Program-made: the position numbers and the translations under genes
The notes under the pieces: model-generated
Told to the model about the DNA's origin: nothing
The model's input: only the letters and a program-made list of their open reading frames with translations
The model's database searches: none
Assembly (NCBI GenBank): GCA_964016885.1
Contig: OZ024743.1
Coordinates: forward strand, 18,578,872-18,642,871
DNA: 64,000 nt
Source of the DNA: Eledone cirrhosa
Taxonomy: Eukaryota; Mollusca; Cephalopoda; Octopoda; Eledonidae
Direction of reading: 5' to 3'
Part shown: piece after piece, positions 44,184 through 58,400 of the stretch
How the letters are laid out: every line of letters begins with the position of its first letter
Position numbering within the stretch: position 1 is the stretch's first letter

Positions 44184-46300
44184 TGTTCTGCAACCCCATG
44201 CATTGCACTACATTGTTAATAAGACAAAACCTATGTATATGCTAGCATTGATATGCATCTGTGTGTATATAAATGTTACTAGATATAAATTCCTTATAAT
44301 TATCTCCAATTCATTTGTCGAGCAATATTTGGCCATGACTGCTAATATGGTATTAAGCTGGCCGCTGTCTTAATAACTACTCGCTTTCCACTGATTGACC
44401 TCGATGTCACGTGATTGATTCTTTTTGAATTTGCCGCGGACCTAGAGGCAGTGATTTTCTCAATGGCTTGGAATCCAGTCCACGCATCGCTATTTCCATT
44501 CCACTGAATTATTTTTTTAAAAGGTTTCCAGTGTCCTCGCTCTGCCTGGAGACCTATACGGAAAAAGACTTTCCTGATGACGGAATGATTTTCGATATGT
44601 TTCTTCGGAAAATATATTTACTCCATTCCAGAAACTAATTAGTTGGAAGTGATTTTTTAGTAAGTAAGTTAATTTTATAATTTTCTTATTTTACGTCTCT
44701 CATATTATTGTTCTGCAACCCCATGCATTGAACCACATTGTTAATAAGACAAAACCTATATATTTGCTAGCATTGATATGCATCTGTGTGTATATAAATG
44801 TTACTAGATATAAATTCCTTATAATTATCTCCAATTCATTTGTCGAGCAATATTTGGCCATGACTGCTACTATGGTAGTAAGCTGGCCGCTGTCTTAAAA
44901 ACCACTCGCTTTCCACTGATTGACCTCGATGTTACATGATTGATTCTTTTTGAATTTGCGCGGACATAGAGGCAGTGATTTTCTCAATGGCTTGGAATCC
45001 AGTCCACGCATCGCTATTTCCATTCCACTGAATTATTTTTTTAATAAGTTTCCAGTGTCCTCGCTATGCCTGGAGACCTATACGGAAAAAGACTTTCCTG
45101 ATGACTGAATGATTTTCGATATGTTTCTTCGGAAAATATATTTACTCCATTCCAGAAACTAATTAGTTGGAAGTGATTTTTTAGTAAGTAAGTTAATTTT
45201 ATAATTTTCTTATTTTACGTCTCTCATATTATTGTTCTGCAACCCCATGCATTGAACCACATTGTTAATAAGACAAAACCTATACATTTGCTAGCATTGA
45301 TATGCATCTGTGTGTATATAAATGTTACTAGATATAAATTCCTTATAATTATCTCCAATTCATTTGTCGAGCAATATTTGGCCATGACTGCTACTATGGT
45401 AGTAAGCTGGCCGCTATCTTAATAACCACTCGCTTTCATTGATTGACCTCGATGTCACGTGATTGATTCTTTTTGAATTTGCCGCGGACGTAGAGGAGGC
45501 GATTTTCTCAATTGCTTGGAATCCAGTCCACGCATCGCTATTTCCATTCCACTGAATTATTTTTTTAATAAGTTTCCAGTGTCCTCGCTATGCCTGGAGA
45601 CCTATACGGAAAAAGACTTTCCTGATGACGGAATGATTTTCGATATGTTTCTTCGGAAAATATATTTACTCCATTCCAGAAACTAATTAGTTGGAAGTGA
45701 TTTTTTAGTATGTAAGTTAATTTTATAATTTTCTTATTTTACGTCTCTCATATTATTGTTCTGCAACCCCATGCATTGCACTACATTGTTAATAAGACAA
45801 AACCTATGTATATGCTAGCATTGATATGCATCTGTGTGTATATAAATGTTACTAGATATAAATTCCTTATAATTATCTCCAATTCATTTGTCGAGCAATA
45901 TTTGGCCATGACTGCTAATATGGTAGTAAGCTGGCCGCTGTCTTAATAACTACTCGCTTTCCACTGATTGACCTCGATGTCACGTGATTGATTCTTTTTG
46001 AATTTGCCGCGGACCTAGAGGCAGTGATTTTCTCAATGGCTTGGAATCCAGTCCACGCATCGCTATTTCCATTCCACTGAATTATTTTTTTAAAAGGTTT
46101 CCAGTGTCCTCGCTCTGCCTGGAGACCTATACGGAAAAAGACTTTCCTGATGACGGAATGATTTTCGATATGTTTCTTCGGAAAATATATTTACTCCATT
46201 CCAGAAACTAATTAGTTGGAAGTGATTTTTTAGTAAGTAAGTTAATTTTATAATTTTCTTATTTTACGTCTCTCATATTATTGTTCTGCAACCCCATGCA
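44184..46300 (+). repeat. Three-monomer step (1.58 kb) with a recombinant monomer
   Basis: The GCATTGCACTACATTG variant recurs at about 44200 and 45775. Between these, the monomer around 45490-45600 has a GAGGAGGCG-type left half and a standard right half. Confidence 0.65.
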
Positions 46301-49300
46301 TTGAACCACATTGTTAATAAGACAAAACCTATATATTTGCTAGCATTGATATGCATCTGTGTGTATATAAATGTTACTAGATATGAATTCCTTATAATTA
46401 TCTCCAATTCATTTGTCGAGCAATATTTGGCCATGACTGCTACTATGGTAGTAAGCTGTCCGCTGTCTTAATAACCACTCGCTTTCCACTGATTGACCTC
46501 GATGTCACGTGATTGATTCTTTTTCTGAATTTGCCGCGGATGTAGAGGCAGTGATTTTCTCAATGGCTTGGAATCCAGTCCAGGAATCGCTATTTCCATT
46601 CCACTGAATTATTTGTTTAATAAGTTTCCAGTGTCCTCGCTATGCCTGGAGACCTGTACGGAAAAAGACTTTCCTGATGACGGAATGATTTTCGATATGT
46701 TTCTTCGGAAAATATATTTACTCCATTCCAGAAACTAATTAGTTGGAAGTGATTTTTTAGTATGTAAGTTAATTTTATAATTTTCTTATTTTACGTCTCT
46801 CATATTATTGTTCTGCAACCCCATGCATTGAACTACATTGTTAATAAGACAAAACCTATGTATTTGCTAGCATTGATATGCATATGTGTGTATATAAATG
46901 TTACTAGATATAAATTCCTTATAATTATCTCCAATTCATTTATCGAGCAATATTTGGCCATGACTGCTAATATGGTAGTAAGCTGGCCGCTGTATTAATA
47001 ACCACTCGCTTTCCACTGATTGACCTCAATGTCACGTGATTGATTCTTTTTGAATTTGCCGCGTACCTAGAGGCAGTGATTTTCTCAATGGCTTGGAATC
47101 CAGTCCACGCATCGCTATTTCCATTCCACTGAATTATTTTTTTAATAAGTTTCCAGTGTCCTCGCTATGCCTGGAGACCTATACGGAAAAAGAATTTCCT
47201 TCGGACGGAATGATTTTCTATATGTTTCTTCGGAAAATATATTTACTCCATTCCAGAAACTAATTAGTTGGAAGTGATTTTTTAGTAAGTAAGTTAATTT
47301 TATAATTATCTTATTTAAACGTCGCTCATATTATTGTTCTGCAACCCCATGCATTGAACCACATTGTTAATAAGACAGAACCTATATATTTGCTAGCATT
47401 GATATGCATCTGTGTGTATATAAATGTTACTAGATATAAATTCCTTATAATTATCTCCAATTCATTTGTCGAGCAATATTTGGCCATGACTGTTAATATG
47501 GTAGTAAGCTGGCCGCTGTCTTAATAACCACTCGCTTTCCACTGATTGACCTCGATGTCACGTGATTGATTCTTTTTCTGAATTTGCCGCGGATGTAGAG
47601 GCAGTGATTTTCTCAATGGCTTGGAATCCAGTCCAGGAATCGCTATTTCCATTCCACTGAATTATTTGTTTAATAAGTTTCCAGTGTCCTCGCTATGCCT
47701 GGAGACCTATACGGAAAAAGACTTTCCTGATGACGGAATGATTTTCGATATGTTTCTTCGGAAAATATATTTACTCCATTCCAGAATCTAATTAGTTGGA
47801 AGTGATTTTTTAGTACGTAAGTTAATTTTATGATTTTCTTATTTTACGTCTCTCATATTATTGTTCTGCAACCCCATGCATTGAACTACATTGTTAATAA
47901 GACAAAACCTATGTATTTGCTAGCATTGATATGCATCTGTGTGTATATAAATGTTACTAGATATAAATTCCTTATAATTATCTCCAATTCATTTGTCGAG
48001 CAATATTTGGCCATGACTGCTACTATGGTAGTAAGCTGTCCGCTGTCTTAATAACCACTCGCTTTCCACTGATTGACCTCGATGTCACGTGATTGATTCT
48101 TTTTGAATTTGCCGCGGACCTAGAGGCAGTGATTTTCTCAATGGCTTGGAATCCAGTCCACGCATCGCTATTTCCATTCCACTGAATTATTTTTTTAAAA
48201 GGTTTCCAGTGTCCTCGCTCTGCCTGGAGACCTATACGGAAAAAGACTTTCCTGATGACGGAATGATTTTCGATATGTTTCTTCGGAAAATATATTTACT
48301 CCATTCCAGAAACTAATTAGTTGGAAGTGATTTTTTAGTAAGAAAGTTAATTTTATAATTTTCTTATTTTACGTCTCTCATATTATTGTTCTGCAACCCC
48401 ATGCATTGAACCACATTGTTAATAAGACAAAACCTATATATTTGCTAGCATTGATATGCATCTGTGTGTATATAAATGTTACTAGATATAAATTCCTTAT
48501 AATTATCTCCAATTCATTTGTCGAGCAATATTTGGCCATGACTGCTACTATGGTAGTAAGCTGTCCGCTGTCTTAATAACCACTCGCTTTCCACTGATTG
48601 ACCTCGATGTCACGTGATTGATTCTTTTTCTGAATTTGCCGCGGATGTAGAGGCAGTGATTTTCTCAATGGCTTGGAATCCAGTCCAGGAATCGCTATTT
48701 CCATTCCACTGAATTATTTGTTTAATAAGTTTCCAGTGTCCTCGCTATGCCTGGAGACCTGTACGGAAAAAGACTTTCCTGATGACGGAATGATTTTCGA
48801 TATGTTTCTTCGGAAAATATATTTACTCCATTCCAGAAACTAATTAGTTGGAAGTGATTTTTTAGTATGTAAGTTAATTTTATAATTTTCTTATTTTACG
48901 TCTCTCATATTATTGTTCGGCAACCCATGCATTGAACTACATTGTTAATAAGACAAAACCTATGTATTTGCTAGCATTGATATGCATATGTGTGTATATA
49001 AATGTTACTAGATATAAATTCCTTATAATTATCTCCAATTCATTTGTCGAGCAATATTTGGCCATGACTGCTAATATGGTAGTAAGCTGGCCGCTGTCTT
49101 AATAACCACTCGCTTTCCACTGATTGACCTCAATGTCACGTGATTGATTCTTTTTGAATTTGCCGCGTACCTAGAGGCAGTGATTTTCTCAATGGCTTGG
49201 AATCCAGTCCACGCATCGCTATTTCCATTCCACTGAATTATTTTTTTAATAAGTTTCCAGTGTCCTCGCTATGCCTGGAGACCTATACGGAAAAAGAATT

Positions 49301-49439
49301 TCCTTCGGACCGAATGATTTTCTATATGTTTCTTCGGAAAATATATTTACTCCATTCCAGAAACTAATTAGTTGGAAGTGATTTTTTAGTAAGTAAGTTA
49401 ATTTTATAATTATCTTATTTAAACGTCGCTCATATTATT

Positions 49440-52400
49440 GTTCTGCAACCCCATGCATTAAACTACATTGTTAATAATACAAAACCTATGTATTTGCTAG
49501 CATTGATATGCATCTGTGTGTATATAAATGTTACTAGATATAAATTCCTTATAATTATCTCCAATTCATTTGTCGAGCAATATTTGGCCATGACTGCTAC
49601 TATGGTAGTAAGCTGGCCGCTGTCTTAATAACCACTCGCTTTCCACTGATTGACCTCGATGTCACGTGATTAATTCTTTTTGAATTTGCCGCGGACCTAG
49701 AGGCAGTGATTTTTTCAATGGCTTGGAATCCAGTCCACGCATCGCTATTTCCATTCCACTGAATTATTTTTTTAATAAGTTTCCAGTGTCCTCGATATGC
49801 CTGGAGACCTATACGGAAAAAGACTTTCCTGATGACGGAATGATTTTCTATATGTTTCTTCGGAAAATATATTTACTCCATTCCAGAAACTAATTAGTTG
49901 GAAGTGATTTTTTAGGAAGTAGGTTAATTTTATAATTTTCTTATTTTACGTCTCTCATATTATTATTCTGCAACACCATGCATTGAACCACATTGTTAAT
50001 AAGACAGAACCTATATATTTGCTTGCATTGATATGCATCTGTGTGTATATAAATGTTACTAGATATAAATTCCTTATAATTATCTCCAATTCATTTGTCG
50101 AGCAATATTTGGCCATGACTGTTAATATGGTAGTAAGCTGGCCGCTGTCTTAATAACCACTCGCTTTCCACTGATTGACCTCGATGTCACGTGATTGATT
50201 CTTTTTCTGAATTTGCCGCGGATGTAGAGGCAGTGATTTTCTCAATGGCTTGGAATCCAGTCCAGGAATCGCTATTTCCATTCCACTGAATTATTTGTTT
50301 AATAAGTTTCCAGTGTCCTCGCTATGCCTGGAGACCTATACGGAAAAAGACTTTCCTGATGACGGAATGATTTTCGATATGTTTCTTCGGAAAATATATT
50401 TACTCCATTCCAGAATCTAATTAGTTGGAAGTGATTTTTTAGTACGTAAGTTAATTTTATGATTTTCTTATTTTACGTCTCTCATATTATTGTTCTGCAA
50501 CCCCATGCATTGAACTACATTGTTAATAAGACAAAACCTATGTATTTGCTAGCATTGATATGCATCTGTGTGTATATAAATGTTACTAGATATAAATTCC
50601 TTATAATTATCTCCAATTCATTTGTCGAGCAATATTTGGCCATGACTGCTTCTATGGTAGTAAGCTGTCCGCTGTCTTAATAACCACTCGCTTTCCACTG
50701 ATTGACCTCGATGTCACGTGATTGATTCTTTTTGAATTTGCCGCGGACGTAGAGGCAGTGATTTTCTCAATGGCTTGGAATCCAGTCCACGCATCGCTAT
50801 TTCCATTCCACTGAATTATTTTTTTAATAAGTTTCCAGAGTCCTCGCTATGCCTGGAGACCTATACGGAAAATGAATTTCCTTCGGACGGAATGATTTTC
50901 TATATGTTTCTTCGGAAAATATATTTACTCCATTCCAGTAACTAATTAGTTGGAAGTGATTTTTTAGTAAGTAAGTTAATTTTATAATTTCTTATTTTAC
51001 GTCTCTCATATTATTGTTCTGCAACCCCATGCATTGAACCACATTGTTAATATGACAAAACCTATATATTTGCTAGCATTGATATGCATCTGTGTGTATA
51101 TAAATGTTGCTACATATAAATTCCTTATAATTATCTCCAATTCATTTGTCGAGCAATATTTGGCCATGACTGCTACTATGGTAGTAAGCTGGCCGCTGTC
51201 TTAATAACCACTCGCTTTCCACTGATTGACCTCGATGTCACGTGATTGATTGTTTTTGAATTTGCCGCGGACGTAGAGGCAGTGATTTTCTCAATGGCTT
51301 GGAATCCAGTCCACGCATCGCTATTTCCATTCCACTGAATTATTTTTTTAATAAGTTTCCAGTGTCCTCGATATGCCTGGAGACCTATACGGAAAAAGAC
51401 TTTCATGATGACGGAATGATTTTCGATATGTTTCTTCGGAAAATATATTTACTCCATTCCAGAAACTAATTAGTTGGAAGTGATTTTTTAGTAAGTAAGT
51501 TAATTTTATAATTTTCTTATCTTACGTCTCTCATATTATTGTCTGCAACCCCATGCATTGAACCACATAGTTAATAAGACGAAACCTATGTATTTGCTAG
51601 CATTGATATGCATCTGTGTGTATATAAATGTTACTAGATATAAATTCCTTATAATTATCTCCAATTCATTTGTCGAGCAATATTTGGCCATGACTGCTAC
51701 TATGGTAGTAAGCTGGCCGCTGTCTTAATAACCACTCGCTTTCCACTGATTGACCTCGATGTCACGTGATTAATTCTTTTTGAATTTGCCGCGGACCTAG
51801 AGGCAGTGATTTTCTCAATGGCTTGGAATCCAGTCCACGCATCGCTATTTCCATTCCACTGAATTATTTTTTTAATAAGTTTCCAGTGTCCTCGATATGC
51901 CTGGAGACCTATACGCAAAAAGACTTTCCTGATGACGGAATGATTTTCGGTATGTTTCTTCGGAAAATATATTTACTCCATTCCAGAAACTAATTAGTTG
52001 GAAGTGATTTTTTTAGGAAGTAGGTTAATTTTATAATTTTCTTATTTTACGTCTCTCATATTATTGTTCTGCAACCCCATGCATTGAACCACATTGTTAA
52101 TAAGACAAAACCTATATATTTGCTAGCATTGATATGCATCTGTGTGTATATAAATGTTACTAGATATAAATTCCTTATAATTATCTCCAATTCATTTGTC
52201 GAGCAATATTTGGCCATGACTGTTAATATGGTAGTAAGCTGGCCGCTGTCTTAATAACCACTCGCTTTCCACTGATTGACCTCGATGTCACGTGATTGAT
52301 TCTTTTTCTGAATTTGCCGCGGATGTAGAGGCAGTGATTTTCTCAATGGCTTGGAATCAAGTCCAGGCATCGCTATTTCCATTCCACTGAATTATTTTTT

Positions 52401-55400
52401 TAATAAGTTTCCAGTGTCCTCGCTATGCCTGGAGACCTATACGGAAAAAGACTTTCCTGATGACGGAATGATATTCTATATGTTTCTTCGGAAAATATAT
52501 TTACTCCATTCCAGAATCTAATTAGTTGGAAGTGATTATTTAGTAAGTAAGTTAATTTTATAATTTTCTTATTTTACGTCTCTCATATTATTGTTCTGCA
52601 ACCCCATGCATCGAACTACATTGTTAATAAGACAAAACCTATGTATTTGCTAGCATTGATATGCATATGTGTGTATATAAATGTTACTAGATATAAATTC
52701 CTTATAATTATCTCCAATTCATTTGTCGAGCAATATTTGGCCATGACTGCTAATATGGTAGTAAGCTGGCCGCTGTCTTAATAACCACTCGCTTTCCACT
52801 GATTGACCTCAATATCACGTGATTGATTCTTTTGAATTTGCCGCGTACCTAGAGGCAGTGATTTTCTCAATGGCTTGGAATCCAGTCCACGCATCGCTAT
52901 TTCCATTCCACTGAATTATTTTTTTAATAAGTTTCCAGTGTCCTCGCTATGCCTGGAGACCTATACGGAAAAAGAATTTCCTTCGGACGGAATGATTTTC
53001 TATATGTTTCTTCGGAAAATATATTTACTCCATTCCAGAAACTAATTAGTTGGAAGTGATTTTTTAGTAAGTAAGTTAATTTTATAATTATCTTATTTAA
53101 ACGTCGCTCATATTATTGTTCTGCAACCCCATGCATTAAACTACATTGTTAATAAGACAAAACCTACGTATTTGCTAGCATTGATATGCATCTGTGTGTA
53201 TATAAATGTTACTAGATATAAATTCCTTATAATTATCTCCAATTCATTTGTCGAGCAATATTTGGCCATGACTGCTACTATGGTAGTAAGCTGGCCGCTG
53301 TCTTAATAACCACTCGCTTTCCACTGATTGACCTCGATGTCACGTGATTAATTCTTTTTGAATTTGCCGCGGACCTAGAGGCAGTGATTTTTTCAATGGC
53401 TTGGAATCCAGTCCACGCATCGCTATTTCCATTCCACTGAATTATTTTTTTAATAAGTTTCCAGTGTCCTCGATATGCCTGGAGACCTATACGGAAAAAG
53501 ACTTTCCTGATGACGGAATGATTTTCGATATGTTTCTTCGGAAAATATATTTACTCCATTCCAGAAACTAATTAGTTGGAAGTGATTTTTTAGGAAGTAG
53601 GTTAATTTTATAATTTTCTTATTTTACGTCTCTCATATTATTGTTCTGCAACACCATGCATTGAACCACATTGTTAATAAGACAGAACCTATATATTTGC
53701 TTGCATTGATATGCATCTGTGTGTATATAAATGTTACTAGATATAAATTCCTTATAATTATCTCCAATTCATTTGTCGAGCAATATTTGGCCATGACTGT
53801 TAATATGGTAGTAAGCTGGCCGCTGTCTTAATAACCACTCGCTTTCCACTGATTGACCTCGATGTCACGTGATTGATTCTTTTTCTGAATTTGCCGCGGA
53901 TGTAGAGGCAGTGATTTTCTCAATGGCTTGGAATCCAGTCCAGGAATCGCTATTTCCATTCCACTGAATTATTTGTTTAATAAGTTTCCAGTGTCCTCGC
54001 TATGCCTGGAGACCTATACGGAAAAAGACTTTCCTGATGACGGAATGATTTTCGATATGTTTCTTCGGAAAATATATTTACTCCATTCCAGAATCTAATT
54101 AGTTGGAAGTGATTTTTTAGTACGTAAGTTAATTTTATGATTTTCTTATTTTACGTCTCTCATATTATTGTTCTGCAACCCCATGCATTGAACTACATTG
54201 TTAATAAGACAAAACCTATGTATTTGCTAGCATTGATATGCATCTGTGTGTATATAAATGTTACTAGATATAAATTCCTTATAATTATCTCCAATTCATT
54301 TGTCGAGCAATATTTGGCCATGACTGCTACTATGGTAGTAAGCTGTCCGCTGTCTTAATAACCACTCGCTTTCCACTGATTGACCTCGATGTCACGTGAT
54401 TGATTCTTTTTGAATTTGCCGCGGACGTAGAGGCAGTGATTTTCTCAATGGCTTGGAATCCAGTCCACGCATCGCTATTTCCATTCCACTGAATTATTTT
54501 TTTAATAAGTTTCCAGTGTCCTCGCTATGCCTGGAGACCTATACGGAAAATGAATTTCCTTCGGACGGAATGATTTTCTATATGTTTCTTCGGAAAATAT
54601 ATTTACTCCATTCCAGTAACTAATTAGTTGGAAGTGATTTTTTAGTAAGTAAGTTAATTTTATAATTTCTTATTTTACGTCTCTCATATTATTGTTCTGC
54701 AACCCCATGCATTGAACCACATTGTTAATATGACAAAACCTATATATTTGCTAGCATTGATATGCATCTGTGTGTATATAAATGTTGCTACATATAAATT
54801 CCTTATAATTATCTCCAATTCATTTGTCGAGCAATATTTGGCCATGACTGCTACTATGGTAGTAAGCTGGCCGCTGTCTTAATAACCACTCGCTTTCCAC
54901 TGATTGACCTCGATGTCACGTGATTGATTGTTTTTGAATTTGCCGCGGACGTAGAGGCAGTGATTTTCTCAATGGCTTGGAATCCAGTCCACGCATCGCT
55001 ATTTCCATTCCACTGAATTATTTTTTTAATAAGTTTCCAGTGTCCTCGATATGCCTGGAGACCTATACGGAAAAAGACTTTCATGATGACGGAATGATTT
55101 TCGATATGTTTCTTCGGAAAATATATTTACTCCATTCCAGAAACTAATTAGTTGGAAGTGATTTTTTAGGAAGTAAGTTAATTTTATAATTTTCTTATTT
55201 TACGACTCTCATATTATTGTTCTGCAACCCCATGCATTGAACCACATTGTTAATAAGACAAAACCTATATATTTGCTAGCATTGATATGCATCTGTGTGT
55301 ATATAAATGTTACTAGATATAAATTCCTTATAATTATCTCCAATTCATTTGTCGAGCAATATTTGGCCATGACTGCTACTATGGTAGTAAGCTGGCCGCT

Positions 55401-58400
55401 GTCTTAATAACCACTCGCTTTCCACTGATTGACCTCGATGTCACGTGATTGATTGTTTTTGAATTTGCCGCGGATGTAGAGGCAGTGATTTTCTCAATGG
55501 CTTGGAATCCAGTCCACGTATCGCTATTTCCATTCCACTGAATAATTTTTTAAATAAGTTTCCAGTGTCCTCGATATGCCTGGAGACCTATACGCAAAAA
55601 GACTTTCCTGATGACGGAATGATTTTCGGTATGTTTCTTCGGAAAATATATTTACTCCATTCCAGAAACTAATTAGTTGGAAGTGATTTTTTTAGGAAGT
55701 AGGTTAATTTTATAATTTTCTTATTTTACGTCTCTCATATTATTGTTCTGCAACCCCATGCATTGAACCACATTGTTAATAAGACAAAACCTATATATTT
55801 GCTAGCATTGATATGCATCTGTGTGTATATAAATGTTACTAGATATAAATTCCTTATAATTATCTCCAATTCATTTGTCGAGCAATATTTGGCCATGACT
55901 GTTAATATGGTAGTAAGCTGGCCGCTGTCTTAATAACCACTCGCTTTCCACTGATTGACCTCGATGTCACGTGATTGATTCTTTTTCTGAATTTGCCGCG
56001 GATGTAGAGGCAGTGATTTTCTCAATGGCTTGGAATCAAGTCCAGGCATCGCTATTTCTATTCCACTGAATTATTTTTTTAATAAGTTTCCAGTGTCCTC
56101 GCTATGCCTGGAGACCTATACGGAAAAAGACTTTCCTGATGACGGAATGATATTCTATATGTTTCTTCGGAAAATATATTTACTCCATTCCAGAATCTAA
56201 TTAGTTGGAAGTGATTATTTAGTAAGTAAGTTAATTTTATAATTTTCTTATTTTACGTCTCTCATATTATTGTTCTGCAACCCCATGCATCGAACTACAT
56301 TGTTAATAAGACAAAACCTATGTATTTGCTAGCATTGATATGCATATGTGTGTATATAAATGTTACTAGATATAAATTCCTTATAATTATCTCCAATTCA
56401 TTTGTCGAGCAATATTTGGCCATGACTGCTAATATGGTAGTAAGCTGGCCGCTGTCTTAATAACCACTCGCTTTCCACTGATTGACCTCAATATCACGTG
56501 ATTGATTCTTTTGAATTTGCCGCGTACCTAGAGGCAGTGATTTTCTCAATGGCTTGGAATCCAGTCCACGCATCGCTATTTCCATTCCACTGAATTATTT
56601 TTTTAATAAGTTTCCAGTGTCCTCGCTATGCCTGGAGACCTATACGGAAAAAGAATTTCCTTCGGACGGAATGATTTTCTATATGTTTCTTCGGAAAATA
56701 TATTTACTCCATTCCAGAAACTAATTTGTTGGAAGTGATTTTTTAGTAAGTAAGTTAATTTTATAATTATCTTATTTAAACGTCGCTCATATTATTGTTC
56801 TGCAACCCCATGCATTAAACTACATTGTTAATAAGACAAAACCTACGTATTTGCTAGCATTGATATGCATCTGTGTGTATATAAATGTTACTAGATATAA
56901 ATTCCTTATAATTATCTCCAATTCATTTGTCGAGCAATATTTGGCCATGACTGCTACTATGGTAGTAAGCTGGCCGCTGTCTTAATAACCACTCGCTTTC
57001 CACTGATTGACCTCGATGTCACGTGATTAATTCTTTTTGAATTTGCCGCGGACCTAGAGGCAGTGATTTTTTCAATGGCTTGGAATCCAGTCCACGCATC
57101 GCTATTTCCATTCCACTGAATTATTTTTTTAATAAGTTTCCAGTGTCCTCGATATGCCTGGAGACCTATACGGAAAAAGACTTTCCTGATGACGGAATGA
57201 TTTTCGATATGTTTCTTCGGAAAATATATTTACTCCATTCCAGAAACTAATTAGTTGGAAGTGATTTTTTAGGAAGTAGGTTAATTTTATAATTTTCTTA
57301 TTTTACGTCTCTCATATTATTGTTCTGCAACCCCATGCATTGAACCACATTGTTAATAAGACAGAACCTATATATTTGCTAGCATTGATATGCATCTGTG
57401 TGTATATAAATGTTACTAGATATAACTTCCTTATAATTATCTCCAATTCATTTGTCGAGCAATATTTGGCCATGACTGTTAATATGGTAGTAAGCTGGCC
57501 GCTGTCTTAATAACCACTCGCTTTCCACTGATTGACCTCGATGTCACGTGATTGATTCTTTTTCTGAATTTGCCGCGGATGTAGAGGCAGTGATTTTCTC
57601 AATGGCTTGGAATCCAGTCCAGGAATCGCTATTTCCATTCCACTGAATTATTTGTTTAATAAGTTTCCAGTGTCCTCGCTATGCCTGGAGACCTATACGG
57701 AAAAAGACTTTCCTGATGACGGAATGATTTTCGATATGTTTCTTCGGAAAATATATTTATTCCATTCCAGAATCTAATTAGTTGGAAGTGATTTTTTAGT
57801 ACGTAAGTTAATTTTATGATTTTCTTATTTTACGTCTCTCATATTATTGTTCTGCAACCCCATGCATTGAACTACATTGTTAATAAGACAAAACCTATGT
57901 ATTTGCTAGCATTGATATGCATCTGTGTGTATATAAATGTTACTAGATATAAATTCCTTATAATTATCTCCAATTCATTTGTCGGGCAATATTTGGCCAT
58001 GACTGCTACTATGGTAGTAAACTGTCCGCTGTCTTAATAACCACTCGCTTTCCACTGATTGACCTCGATGTCACGTGATTGATTCTTTTTGAATTTGCCG
58101 CGGACGTAGAGGCAGTGATTTTCTCAATGGCTTGGAATCCAGTCCACGCATCGCTATTTCCATTCCACTGAATTATTTTTTTAATAAGTTTCCAGTGTCC
58201 TCGCTATGCCTGGAGACCTATACGGAAAATGAATTTCCTTCGGACGGAATGATTTTCTATATGTTTCTTCGGAAAATATATTTACTCCATTCCAGTAACT
58301 AATTAGTTGGAAGTGATTTTTTAGTAAGTAAGTTAATTTTATAATTTCTTATTTTACGTCTCTCATATTATTGTTCTGCAACCCCATGCATTGACCCACA

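Noticed and set aside
47830..58037. Recurring 73-codon open frames (47830, 50459, 54137, 57816) and 72-76-codon minus frames (51176, 51700, 54854) in the satellite
   Set aside because: They recur only because the monomer recurs, vary with single-base variants that create or remove an ATG or stop, and have no domain features.
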